Below are positions 12,343 to 23,227 of a stretch of DNA of 64,000 nt, piece after piece. Location: the NCBI GenBank assembly GCA_932294295.1, contig OW028581.1, positions 38,717,995 to 38,781,994 of the forward strand, in the 5' to 3' direction. The position numbers and the translations under genes are program-made. How positions within the stretch are numbered: position 1 is the stretch's first letter; the number at the start of each line of letters is the position of its first letter. Under the pieces are notes generated by a model. That model saw only the letters and a program-made list of their open reading frames with translations, was not told the origin of the DNA and did no database searches. The DNA comes from Alitta virens. Lineage: Eukaryota; Annelida; Polychaeta; Phyllodocida; Nereididae.

Positions 12343-12770
12343 GCAGCTCCATTGCTTGTTTACTCATGCACATATAAGGCATTCGGAATGAAACATTGAA
12401 ACTGATTGTTGAGTAGTAGTGTCTATATTTATAAAGACCAACTAGTTACATATGACTGCCTCATCCAATCTTGTGGGACACATAAAGCAGCTCCATTGCT
12501 TGTTTACTCATGCACATATAAGGCATTCGGAATGAAACATTGAAACTGATTGTTGAGTAGTAGTGTCTATATTTATAAAGACCAACTAGTTACATATGAC
12601 TGCCTCATCCAATCTTGTGGGACACATAAAGCAGCTCCATTGCTTGTTTACTCATGCACATATAAGGCATTCGGAATGAAACATTGAAACTGATTGTTGA
12701 GTAGTAGTGTCTATATTTATAAAGACCAACTAGTTACATATGACTGCCTCATCCAATCTTGTGGGACACA
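12343..12770. repeat. 144-bp tandem repeat, three near-identical copies
   Basis: Copies begin at 12343, 12487 and 12631, each starting gcagctccattgcttg and ending near gtgggacacat. The copies are almost base-for-base identical, so the triplication is recent or kept homogeneous. No open frame runs through it. Confidence 0.95.
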
Positions 12771-14157
12771 TGAACCTTGATTTACCGCTTTAATGTCATA
12801 TTATCTCTTCTACCATAGTCCTTTCAAGGATTCATGCTTTCTGGCAGAATAAAGTGAACTATAATATAAAACCCAGGCACAAAGCTTCTTTTGGTGAATT
12901 GCATCAGCGGCAGTTTACCAGGTAGACGTGCCAGGGTTTCCATGAAAAGAAATCGCTGAACTAAATGCATAAACACACATATTATAATTTTTAATGGCTG
13001 TCAAAAAGGCAACACTAGCGACAGCCATCCTAACCACACACGCTTTCAATTAAAATTATAATTCCTAAAATTACAAAAGATTATGTACAATTCAATATCT
13101 CAAAGGTCGTAGTTAGTCACTAACTTATCCTAGACGACAGTCCAATGGGGCGGGGCTTCCAATAAAAAAGTGGATATTGAATTTCATGGAGAAAAGAGCT
13201 ATCTTTAAAAAAGCCACCTGTACCAGACTTGTTTGAGATTATTGTAGATTGTGCTGAATAAAGACTTTTTGGTTGCTTTTTCTTTTTTTTTTTTTTTTTT
13301 TGTAAATAGGGTAAAATTTAATTGAGTGATAAACATATTTATAAAAAAAAAAAAAAAAGCTTTCCCTTGGTTGGATTCGTACCCTTGTAAGACCCATGTT
13401 GTGTAGCTTGTTTTATTGCAGTAAAATACCATGGTTACTGATTCAATTATGTCTAAAATTTTAATTTATGCACTTTGCATACATGTGATAACCATATTTG
13501 GCTGAAACTGTTCATAGAGCAACACAGCTACAGAACTACCTTATATGGGTATGCACAGAAAGTGATGACGAAACTAAACCAATCCTCCAATATAGTCGTA
13601 AACCTTATCACAGAAGTACCTCTTGAGTAGGATATCTTAAGTTAGAGGTGTTCTATAGATTTAGATCTGGTACAAAAAAGAGACCTTGGTGACCTTTTTT
13701 GGGTATGGGGGGGGGGCGGGGTCAGTATGGGTATGGGGGGGGGCGGGGTCAGCCATACTGGGACGAATTTAAAAAAAGAATTAAAGTAAAGTAGCTATTT
13801 TACTAATTTTTGTCATGATTTTTAGTGTACAAGTGAACTAATATTATGTAAGTGTTAATTGTCCGTATATAAAGTGTTTGTGACATTTTATTGATCCACG
13901 AATTTCATAACAGCATGTTGTCAACTCTTATGATAATAATTTTGGTTCTTGCACTATATGCATGGCGCAACATGCCCATGGTCTTGCACTGCATACTGGG
14001 ACATTCAACATGTAGGACATGCCATGTACATTATGTATATTCGTGTGGCCTCTATCTCTGTGACCCACATTGAGACTATATATATGTAGGTATAAATAGT
14101 GCTACTCATTGCAAAAAAAGATTGAAGTAGAATACCATAAGGATTAATGCAGAGAGG
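12771..14157. other. Gene-free stretch upstream of the P450
   Basis: Contains poly-A/T runs (13285-13303, 13342-13358) and a 28-bp direct duplication of a G-rich word at 13706-13752 (tatgggggggg...cggggtcag, twice). At 13915-13972 a short frame reads as a hydrophobic helix, MLSTLMIIILVLALYAW, which resembles a P450 signal anchor. It has no clear splice donor and is recorded only as a possibility. The P450 promoter should lie here but no core motif is convincing. Confidence 0.4.
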
Positions 14158-17100
14158 ATGGAAGTCCTTGGTTGCTACATCTCAGATTGGCTGTTGTTAC
14201 TAACTGGCATCTTGGTAGCATTGTACTGGTAGGTCACACTGTATGGTGTATGTTTTTTTTTATCACTTATTGTTAATACAATACTTTTGAAGACTATCCA
14301 CTGTGCTTAATGTGAACTTACTAGTATTTTCTCAGTTTGGTTAACCTTTTTAATGTATAATATATAATCATTGAATTCACCTAATTAATACTATCCCAAT
14401 TGCCTTGTACCGTGTGCATGTTACAGTCAATTATGACATCTACACTCGTGAATTCTTCATTTCTTTTATAGCATTATATATATATATATTTATTTCATTA
14501 CAAATTACTCAGATAAATTCAAATGGTACAGAGAAAATATAAAAAGTGGCATTTATCAAGTGGTGACACATCTAATGGATTGTAAATCAAAATGTCTCTC
14601 ACAGCCTGAACTGTGCACTGTGCTTCGAGTGGTAAATAATAAGATTTTTAACACAGGCAAGCTACTAAAATCAGTCAAAGGTTTCTTGTAGACAGTCTCA
14701 ATATAATTGATATTGCCTGATATGATAGTGTGACTTGCTTTCATTACAATCATTATACTTCTCCATTCATTTTATTACATTCATGATATTCTTCATTCTG
14801 TTTATTACATTTCACTGCTTCTTCATTCCTTTCATGACTTTTGCCATTCTATTTATTACATTCACAACTTCTTTATCCATTCAATCATGACTTCTTAATT
14901 ACTTTTATTGCATGCATTCACACCCATTTCTTCTCATTATTACAATCATGATTTCCTCAATCCTTCAATTATACATTCCCAACTTCCTCTTTATCCATTC
15001 AATCATGACTTCTTTATTACTTTTATTGCATGCATTCACAACCATTTCTTCTTATTATTACAATCATGGCTTCTCCATTGTGGTTATTACATTCATAATT
15101 TCTTCATTTCTTGCAGGTTTTACACAAACACTTTTGACACACTCAAGAAGCTCGGAGTGCCTCATGAAAAACCCAAGCCATTTCTTGGGAATATTTACAC
15201 CATCTTTCAAAATGTGAGTGCTAAAGATAAAATGCATAAAAGCTCTATGAGAACCTCTGTCAATAGTAATTAATTTCCAGAGCAGTATTTGTAAGTGTTG
15301 ACCTTTGCTATACTTTACTGTTTTTAGGGACTTGACTTTGAGAGACAGTACCAAAAACAATATGGGAAAGTCTATGGGTATGTAGATTAAATATCTAGTA
15401 ACATTAGGAAGAATTTGCTGAACTTCCTTCTCACATCTTAAGTTTTCACTCCTGAGTAATTCATTTCATATTTAATTAATTGATATTGAAAATAAAATAC
15501 TCAATATGGCATGTCTAATAAAGATAATTTTTCATATTTGATTACATTTAGATGGTTTGAAAGCAGACGACCTGTGATCAGCACCTCAGACCCTGATATA
15601 CTGAGGAGCGTTCTTATTAAAGAGTTTAACAATTTCACAGACAGACGGGTATGTCAACAGAATTTTGTCTTTTACTCCTGAGTTAAGAATGGTACATGGC
15701 CAAATGTGCCACATGCGTTTTCCATGAGAAGGATAAATGCATGGAAAACGCATGGTTTTTAGCTAATTATAATGAGGCAAAAACCATGCGTTTGGATAAA
15801 CGCATGGAAAACGCACGTGGCACAATTGGCCATGTAAACACACACACTCATGATTTTGTCTGCTCTCCATGTTACAGCCAATGTACTTCCGCGGTGTTCT
15901 GGAGCATGGAACTTTTGACGAAAGAGGTGCGCACTGGAGAGGAATGCGCAATCTACTCACTCCAGCTTTCAGTTCTGGCAAATTGAAAAATGTGAGTTTA
16001 ATTATTTAGTGTCTACAGAATTTGCAATTATTTAATTTGTCTTTATGATGCCACCCCACCTATTGTAAGTATTTTTTTTAATTGGTAAATAAAATGTCTT
16101 GAGTCCTGGTTAATCATCGCTAGGGATTCCGTGGTAAACCGCTTAGTTTCATAAATATATCAGTGTGTCATCAGAAATTAAAATGGAATGTATGGATGTC
16201 ATAATTGATGGCATAATAATATCATGAAACGGAGCATATCTTTAGGAGTGATCCTCTTTGTTTCACTAGATGATGATGCCTATGCAAAACAGTGTGAATC
16301 ATCTTGTGGAACAAATGGAAAGCATCGTATCAAAGAAAGGAGGAATCTTTGAAAGCAAAGAGTGAGTGCCATGCCTGAGTTCATGTTTATTATCATCTGC
16401 ATGACATTCTACATCAACATGCCATTGGTTTAATTAAAATCATTTGTTGCAGATCTGCAGGGCTGTTCACTATGGATGTCATTGGATCTGCCGTTTTTGG
16501 AATTGAGTTGGATTGCAGGAACGATCCACAGAACACATTTGCAGTCATGGGCAGACGATACTTTGATATCAAATTAACGAGCTGGCCCATAGCATTGATA
16601 GGTTAGTTAAAGTGACACCTTTCCAATGCATTAAATATTTAAAAAGTAGTTGGGATGATAATGCACCATGATTAGGTTTAATACAGCACGATTTGATTAA
16701 ATTTCCATTTCAGTTTACTTTGAACACTTGTGTCCCTTGATTGGTAAGCTTTTCACAGTCAATATGTTCAACCAAGGAGCTGAGGATTACTTCGCAAGAA
16801 TGGTGAAAGAGGCCATCAAAGCAAAGAGAGACACCGGAGTTCCAGTAAATATATACTTACTCGGGTATAGTGCAGTATAGCAGACCTAAATGTATGCCAG
16901 TATTTGGCGTCCATGAAATATTTAAAAAATCTCTCATTTTAGCCAAAATTTGTTCTAGCACAGAAGATGAATAATATTTGCGTAGCACAGCGGGGGTTTG
17001 GGGGCGGCAGCCCCAGATAAAAGGAAAAAAAATAACAATATCTTGTCTCGAAAATGAAAAGAGCGGTTATTTTATGTGACGTCATTCATTGAATTCAGGG

Positions 17101-20100
17101 ATATGATGTCATAGGCATGACAAAAAGGCTCGCTAAACAAGGTCATATATTTGGGTCCACTATACTGTACTTTTTCAACTTTTGATATTCTGCATGTCAA
17201 ATAATAACAACTAAATTTGATTTAGCTGAAACTTCAGAAACCTTTGTTTGAATGCAGTCCAAAGACTTCCTGGGGATAATCTTAGATGCAGAGAAGCACC
17301 AAGGGATGGTTGATGAGGAGGACAAAGCTGACATGGAATCTTCTCCTGCTTCTAAACTGTCAAGTGAGCATTCACTGAAACAGCTTCATTATGTTTTACC
17401 TTATACATGTACATACCAAAGCCAAAACTAATGCAATAATCAAAAATGTGTACTCCTCCAGAGCTAACAGATGAAGAGGTGATTGGAAATGCCTTGCTGT
17501 TTTTCGCGGCTGGGTTTGAAACGACAGCAACTACCCTCGGCTTTCTGTTATACTACTTGGCCGTCAATCAAGATGTTCAGGAAAAACTCAGGGAAGAAGT
17601 CATTGAAGTCTTGGGTGAAAAGGTATATAAGTGTACCATGGCTGACTCAAGATGTAGAGTAGGCATTTTTTAAAATATAGTACAGTCAGTAAATTGATCT
17701 CACTGAGAACGATATCACGCAGTGAATGACACAAAAGCGTAAGCAGTGACAACTAGTTTGTGCTGCTTTGCAGACTAGTCGCATTTGATAAAAACGTATG
17801 ACCTAAATCAGAGAATAGAGTGGTTTTTAATGATATCATAAGTATGCACATTATGCTTGAGGATGTGACATTTCTGTTATTTCAGCCTAGTAACTCTGAA
17901 AGTCTGATGAAGCTGAACTACTTGGAACAATGCATCTTTGAGACACTGCGTTTGTGCCCTCCAGTGATAAGGTAGGGCATCTTTCATTAATGGCCATTTC
18001 ATGGCCATTTCATTTTTATGTGGGGAAGTTTGATGGACTCGAAACTTCTTTCTGTTTGATCGCTCAGACTGTCTCTAATTTTACAGGGTTGACCGAGAAG
18101 CTAATAAGGATATTCAAATAGGAGACCTGTTTATTCCAAAAGGACAAGTGGTGAACATTCCTATTTATGCTATGCATAGAATACCTGAAAGATGGTCAGA
18201 TCCAGACACATGGAACCCGGACAGGTGAACTATGAGCTAATTATGGTCATCCTTCTAAAGTATTTTGGTCATGAATAGTAATTTTCAGCAGACTTTTATA
18301 GATTTGTCAATGTTTCCACAAGGCTACAAAGATTTTGAACTGTAGCAACTGCACATTCCTAAGTCCTTACTGATCAGGATATACAGTGTATCTTATTCAT
18401 GCACTGTTAAACAACAGGTTTTCACCAGAAGAGAAAGCCAAGAGAGATCCCATGTACTTCATGCCATTTGGACTGGGACCACGGCAATGCATAGGAATGC
18501 GACTTGCTCTGCTGGAAATCAAGATGGCTGTCGCTGATCTTGTCCGCAAATTCAGATACACGGCCACAGATGAAACTCCTGTGAGTAGAACATTGTGGAA
18601 ATCTCTTCTCGTACTTGATAGATAGATAGATACTTTATTTTCATCGAAATTTAAACATACATGGTTATTGAGACATTTCATTATGACACAAATATTTCGA
18701 TGAGGGGGATGCACAAGAGTTTCGTGGAAACTATGTTTAATTGTGCATCCCCGCAATATTATTATACTAAATAATTAACAAAAGTTATATATAATAATAA
18801 AAATAATAAAAAAATTATCTAAATATAATTTATTTATTACATGTAAATTTAAAAAAGACATAAATGATATAAAGAGAAGAGAAGAAGAACCTGCTGTCAG
18901 TTCTGCTTAGCAGACTGTTGTTCCCTAAAAGACCTAGCAAAAGCTTTTATATTATTTTTTAATTTCAAAGATGGTGATACATTTAACCAAAGACCTGGTG
19001 CCTTCCCCAAAAAACTATTATTGTATATTTGTGTTGTATGGTGAAGTGCTCTTAAATTGTCTCTGTTCCGTGTATGGTATTCATGATTCGCTAGGTTATA
19101 TAAGTTAAGAATTCTTTTTGGTAACAATTCATTAATATATCTATACGAGATTTTCAAAAGTGCTAGTTCTATCAGGCCATTTATTTTTAATATTTTTCCT
19201 TTTTTGTAAAATTCAGCTAAGTTTGTTCTTCTGCTAAGATTGAAGATTTGTCTGACAGACTTATTTTGTTGTACTTGAAGTCTTTTGACATCTTTAATTT
19301 TTAACAAAGGTCCCCACGCACTAAGTGCATAATTTACATGGTTATATACATTGCTATTATATATAAGCAATATGGATTTCACTGGTAATATATTTTTAAT
19401 CATACTTAAACTATAATTTCCTGCTACCATTTTCAATAAAACACTCTTTACTTGGTCATTCCATTCCAGATATTCGTCAATCAGTACACCTAAAAATTTA
19501 ATACTTTTAACACGAGATATTTTTTCTCCACTCAACTTGATAGCACCAGTATAATTAACTTCTTTTCTTTTGGAGCAAAATAGTATATATTTAGACTTAT
19601 CAATATTAGGTGTTAATGAATTACTATCAAACCAATCACTTAAGCATTTTAAATTCTCATTAATGATACGATATAAAAATTTCAAGTTATTACCAGAAGC
19701 AAATACTGTGGTATCATCTGCAAAAGAGGTACACTTTGAAATTTTTAGGCTTTTAACTAGATCATTCGCTAAAACATCCAGCTAAGGAATAATCATGCTC
19801 TTCTAGTTTGGAAAATCCTCCATTTTACACTCTATGATAATGTCATCATGAGCTCTTTTTGCTAACTATGACTTGAGGCCAGGGGAGCTACTGGTATTTA
19901 ACAGCTCTTAAAAATAATCATAAGCTGTTAAAATCATATCTTTGGATAAAGGATGTGCCCTAAATGAATTTTTTTACATTTCTAATATATATTTGTTATT
20001 GGTCTCCTTCTTTTTCAGATTCCGCTGGTTTTGAAAAGCGATTCCGCGTTGTGTGTTTCGAATAAACCCCTCAAAATTAGAGTTGATCATCTGTCTTCTT

Positions 20101-20102
20101 AG
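14158..20102 (+). CDS. Cytochrome P450, CYP3-like (clan 3) monooxygenase
   Basis: Heme-thiolate monooxygenase expected in the ER membrane, oxidising lipophilic substrates with electrons from P450 reductase. Exons: 14158-14228, 15117-15213, 15328-15377, 15552-15648, 15878-15991, 16270-16361, 16453-16601, 16714-16844, 17258-17363, 17462-17622, 17886-17971, 18087-18224, 18418-18580, 20019-20102. They sum to 513 codons with every junction GT-AG and in phase (512 residues; family about 500). Visible parts are an N-terminal signal anchor, the PFLGNI proline region, the C-helix WRGMR, the oxygen-binding I-helix AGFETT, the K-helix ETLR (ExxR), PERW, and the heme loop FGLGPRQCIGMR with its Cys ligand. 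Start: the first ATG gives a membrane anchor of the right length. Intron 4 holds a foldback element, intron 8 a MITE and intron 13 a LINE. The substrate and exact CYP subfamily cannot be told from sequence alone. Confidence 0.95.
14760..15105. repeat. Imperfect T-rich tandem repeat in P450 intron 1
   Basis: Units of about 28-30 bases around 'cttc(a)tt...ttttattacattcatgact' recur across the intron. A longer duplication (ttgcatgcattcac and cccatttcttct/accatttcttct) appears at 14909-14955 and 15027-15072. Overlapping open frames here are by-products of the repeat. Confidence 0.65.
15695..15834. mobile_element. 140-bp foldback MITE flanked by TA, P450 intron 4
   Basis: Long inverted arms: catggccaaatgtgccac at the left pairs with gtggcacaattggccatg at the right, and the inner parts (ttttccatg, gcatggaaaacgc, aaaccatgcg) pair as well around an AT-rich centre. 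TA dinucleotides flank both ends (15693-15694, 15835-15836), as left by Tc1/mariner-type insertion. No coding capacity. Confidence 0.8.
16863..17176. mobile_element. About 315-bp MITE, copy 1, P450 intron 8
   Basis: Matches 49269-49585 over its full length (shared words: tttggcgtccatga, agccaaaatttgtt, gaaaatgaaaagagc, gacgtcattcattgaattc, aaaaaggctcgctaaa). The ends are imperfect inverted repeats of about 24 bp: agtgcagtatagcagacc at the left against ggtccactatactgtact at the right. Two CRE-like words lie inside, TGACGTCA and TGATGTCA. Non-coding and non-autonomous. Confidence 0.85.
18608..19790 (-). mobile_element. 5'-truncated LINE (reverse transcriptase C-terminal half), P450 intron 13
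   Basis: On the reverse strand an open frame of 262 codons (19685-18897), together with codons just upstream to about 19785, gives the end of a non-LTR reverse transcriptase. It has the catalytic FADD motif near 19715, then NIDKSKYILF, KFLGVLID and a C-terminal tail. The 3' UTR runs to an aataaa and a (TATC)n tail at 18608-18632, the CR1/Jockey style of ending. There is no stop within this stretch, so the insertion is fairly young. The 5' part, including the endonuclease, is missing, so this copy cannot move by itself. Confidence 0.85.
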
Positions 20103-20845
20103 GATCACTGTATCTACAACAGAATGATGCCCTTTGCAGCAGATTTAAATATATGGTGTTATTATAAAACTGGCTTCAATTTCTTCATCAAAATGAATAC
20201 CTCAACAAATGCTCAATTTTGACTGTTGTGAATTACTACTGGAAATAACATCCTATTTTCTGTTGAATACAAATAGTTATATTTACCTTGTGGTAGCTTT
20301 TTGACTGTTACAGTCCTTGTTCACCCAACTACTTTTAACACAAGGGGGCGCTAGGTGTTGACTGAGCTTACAATTACTATTATAAGTTAGTCATTTCCGA
20401 TTGATCAAACCTTATTAAAAATGGTGCATCACTTTTATGTCATGTAAGCCGTATTTTTATTCTGGTATTATATTTTGTGAGGAGAAACAATCAATCCAAT
20501 AATGAACATAATATGATATTGAATAAACTATATGATATGAATAGTTGTTTTTAAACGGACTTTTGCTAAGTCTTACCTGAAATCTACTGAAAAAAAAAAT
20601 AAAATAAGTATTTGAAGACAGGTGACATCCATATTTAGCTAATGATGCATGAGTCTGAAGAGATGGTGAGCCTTGCATTCAGTATTGCCAATCATTAAAG
20701 CATTTGAAAATCAGTGCTTATTGATATTGACAGATGTAGTGAGGTTTATAATTGCACTGAACCGAGTGTTAAAAATACCATAAACAGATGATTGATAAAA
20801 GGCCCAGCGAACAAAGGATATTACTTGAGATGAAAGTTGACATCA
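20103..20845. other. P450 3' UTR and spacer
   Basis: Follows the P450 stop codon. An aataaa at about 20522 is one possible polyadenylation signal. Nothing else stands out. Confidence 0.4.
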
Positions 20846-20849
20846 GCAG

Positions 20850-21230
20850 CTGGGAGGGCCTAGCGGTTAGGTATATGTCTCAATGCTGCTGGGTCTGAGG
20901 CTTAGTCAGCTTATATGACCAGCTTTTAGAGGCATATGTAATGATGAGACGATAAGGCAAGCTGTTAGTCCACACAATGTTACATTTACCCCATGGAAGG
21001 GGTCTTTTACTTGCCTCGGCATAGACACCAAGTACAAGGCGCCTCCAATTTAACGTCTCATACGATCGACATCCAGGTGGTCCAAATGGAGACCTTCAGA
21101 AGAGCTGGCCAATATGGAATTGGCAGGTGCCTTAACCATTAGGCCACCCAGCTGCATTTGACTGCTTCTCCGTTGAAGGTCCTGGGTTCAGATATTAAGG
21201 AAACCATCAATAGTGAGCCGAATGCTGTAG
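20850..21230 (-). mobile_element. SINE family 2, copy 1 (reverse)
   Basis: The reverse complement matches 53930-54245 and 48650-48872. Shared blocks include caagtaaaaga/aacccc, ctttgtactt/gccttgtactc, gtgtctatg, gataaggc with atcatcatta and ctgactaagc. A B-box-like word (tcctgggttcag) near 21180-21192 may belong to a second, adjoining SINE head. Non-coding. Confidence 0.7.
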
Positions 21231-23227
21231 CCAGAAATCTTAAGCACGATGCACTTAAGCTTGTGGTTGACTGGGCATGACAGTGGACCAATTTACATCA
21301 GCTCACCAACATGACATTAATTGGGCCAAAATCCACTCATGCCAACTTATTTCCATAAGTTTGGGCCAACATCAGATGTAGTCATCACAATGCCAACCTG
21401 TTACCATATATTGAACCAACATCAGCTTATTAACGTAAAAATGCCATCTTTTATGTTAAGCTGTCTGTTGACCAACACGAACAACCAATGTTGGCCATGC
21501 CAAATATTATCAACTTTGGCCCAACTGAATGTGTAACTTCGGTTAGCACACCATGAGCTAGGTGTACCTTAAAATGTAGTCAGAATGGAATGCACAGCAC
21601 AGCTCAATAAGTTTGATGTCAACATGTCTGAACCATATGAAAAAAATACATGCTTGAGAGAGTTCCATTGTTTTTGTATTGATCATGGCACTTAATGAAC
21701 TACTGTGAGAATGCCAATTAAGGCCAATTAGTTGCCAGGGAAACAGAGCAACAATGTCTGAAATTCTAAGCTACCTGATTCGATGCATGTTGTTAATGAT
21801 GACGACACATCTAATACCCAGAAATAAACACAAAATGCCCAGAAAATACCAAATATCTCACTCAATCCATAAAAGTATGAAGTATAATTTTGAATGTGTT
21901 GAAATTAGTTGATTCTACCTGAAGTGACAGACCATCTGGGGGGTTAGGGCTACCTCCAATTGCCAAACTACATTTCTAAGATGCATGCCCTCTGTTAATT
22001 TAAGAAAATATCATGAACCACCCGGAATACGTTGTATAATTGTGTGGTCAAATATTGTTGACTTTTAATTGTTATTTACTTGTATTAAATGGGAGCTTGT
22101 AGTTCTGGATTCCGAGGGATACATTTGGATACAGTTGGGCCCAAAAGTTTACACTCAAGCAGAATACAACTCACTTTCACAACCACATCTTTTTTCATAA
22201 ATGACAATTCCAACCAGTTCTTAGAAAAAAATGACTAATCTGCCTCAGAAGCAGACAATCTATTTTTGCAACAAACATTATTGGGAAGTAATGTGATAAA
22301 CAACGACAGCTGAAAATATGTGATTATACAACAGTTAATTGTTTTATTTATTTCTTCTTTTTTTCCCCCTAAACTTTTAACATTTTATCCCTTTACCTTA
22401 ACACCAGCCTGCAGGCGGTGTGGGAAATCAGTTGTGGTCTGGTTAGGGTTAAGTCCTAATTGACTAGCCACTTCAAGAAGTTTTACTGTAGACTGGAATA
22501 TCACAGTGCCCAACAAGAGTACATTTTTGATGTACAGAAAAAAACAGAAAGAGCAGATGAGCTTTGTGAGGAAAAAGGGCAAGAGGAATCGAATGCCAGC
22601 AGAGCACAATACAGATTGATTTCTCTTAACTGCTCCCGCAGTCATTTCATAATAAAGGTGTTTCCTTAAACGGCCAATTATCATTGATCCCAAAAGCGAG
22701 TCATTCCAAGCCAGGAAGCTGGATTAACAACAACTTAGAATAATGAATCAAGGTAGGTTTGGTGAGGTGACTTTTAGAGGTATAGAATTGAGCATCACAC
22801 TTCTTTTGTCTATATATATCAGTGAAGTATGCTTTTATTAATATGCATATGATTCAGCACATGCTGTGGTACATATGGTATATTTCAAAAGTGTCAAGAA
22901 ATAAATTTTCAAATTTCAGTCAAAAGATAACCAATCATATAAACAGCAATGATATGCAAAATAATTAATACATTACAACAAAATTAACGTAACCGAGTCT
23001 GACGGAAACAATATAATAATAGCAAGAAGTTTAATTGCAATTTAAGTTTATTTGCACATTATCCATTCACCATCTTTCATATTATATCTAATGCTCTAAA
23101 TTAATTTAAATGCATTAAAACAAAATTAATGTATCGGACAGAAACAATATAATAATAATACCATGATCTGGCATGACATGTGATTGCAATTAAAGTTCTC
23201 TTCCCTACTATTGTTAGCTTGATAATA
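21231..23227. other. Gene-free spacer with decayed repeats
   Basis: 21270-21530 repeats the words 'tgggccaacat' and 'atgccaac' in a loose pattern. An imperfect duplication of about 110 bp joins 22978-23045 and 23110-23200 (shared: caaaattaa, gacagaaacaatataataata). A promoter for the channel gene at 23228 should lie near here, but I see no convincing core element. Confidence 0.4.

Noticed and set aside
13915..13972. Short hydrophobic frame resembling a P450 signal anchor 240 bases upstream of the P450 start
   Set aside because: No convincing splice donor leads into P450 exon 2, and the ATG at 14158 already gives a proper anchor with a good donor. It might be a remnant of another duplicate.
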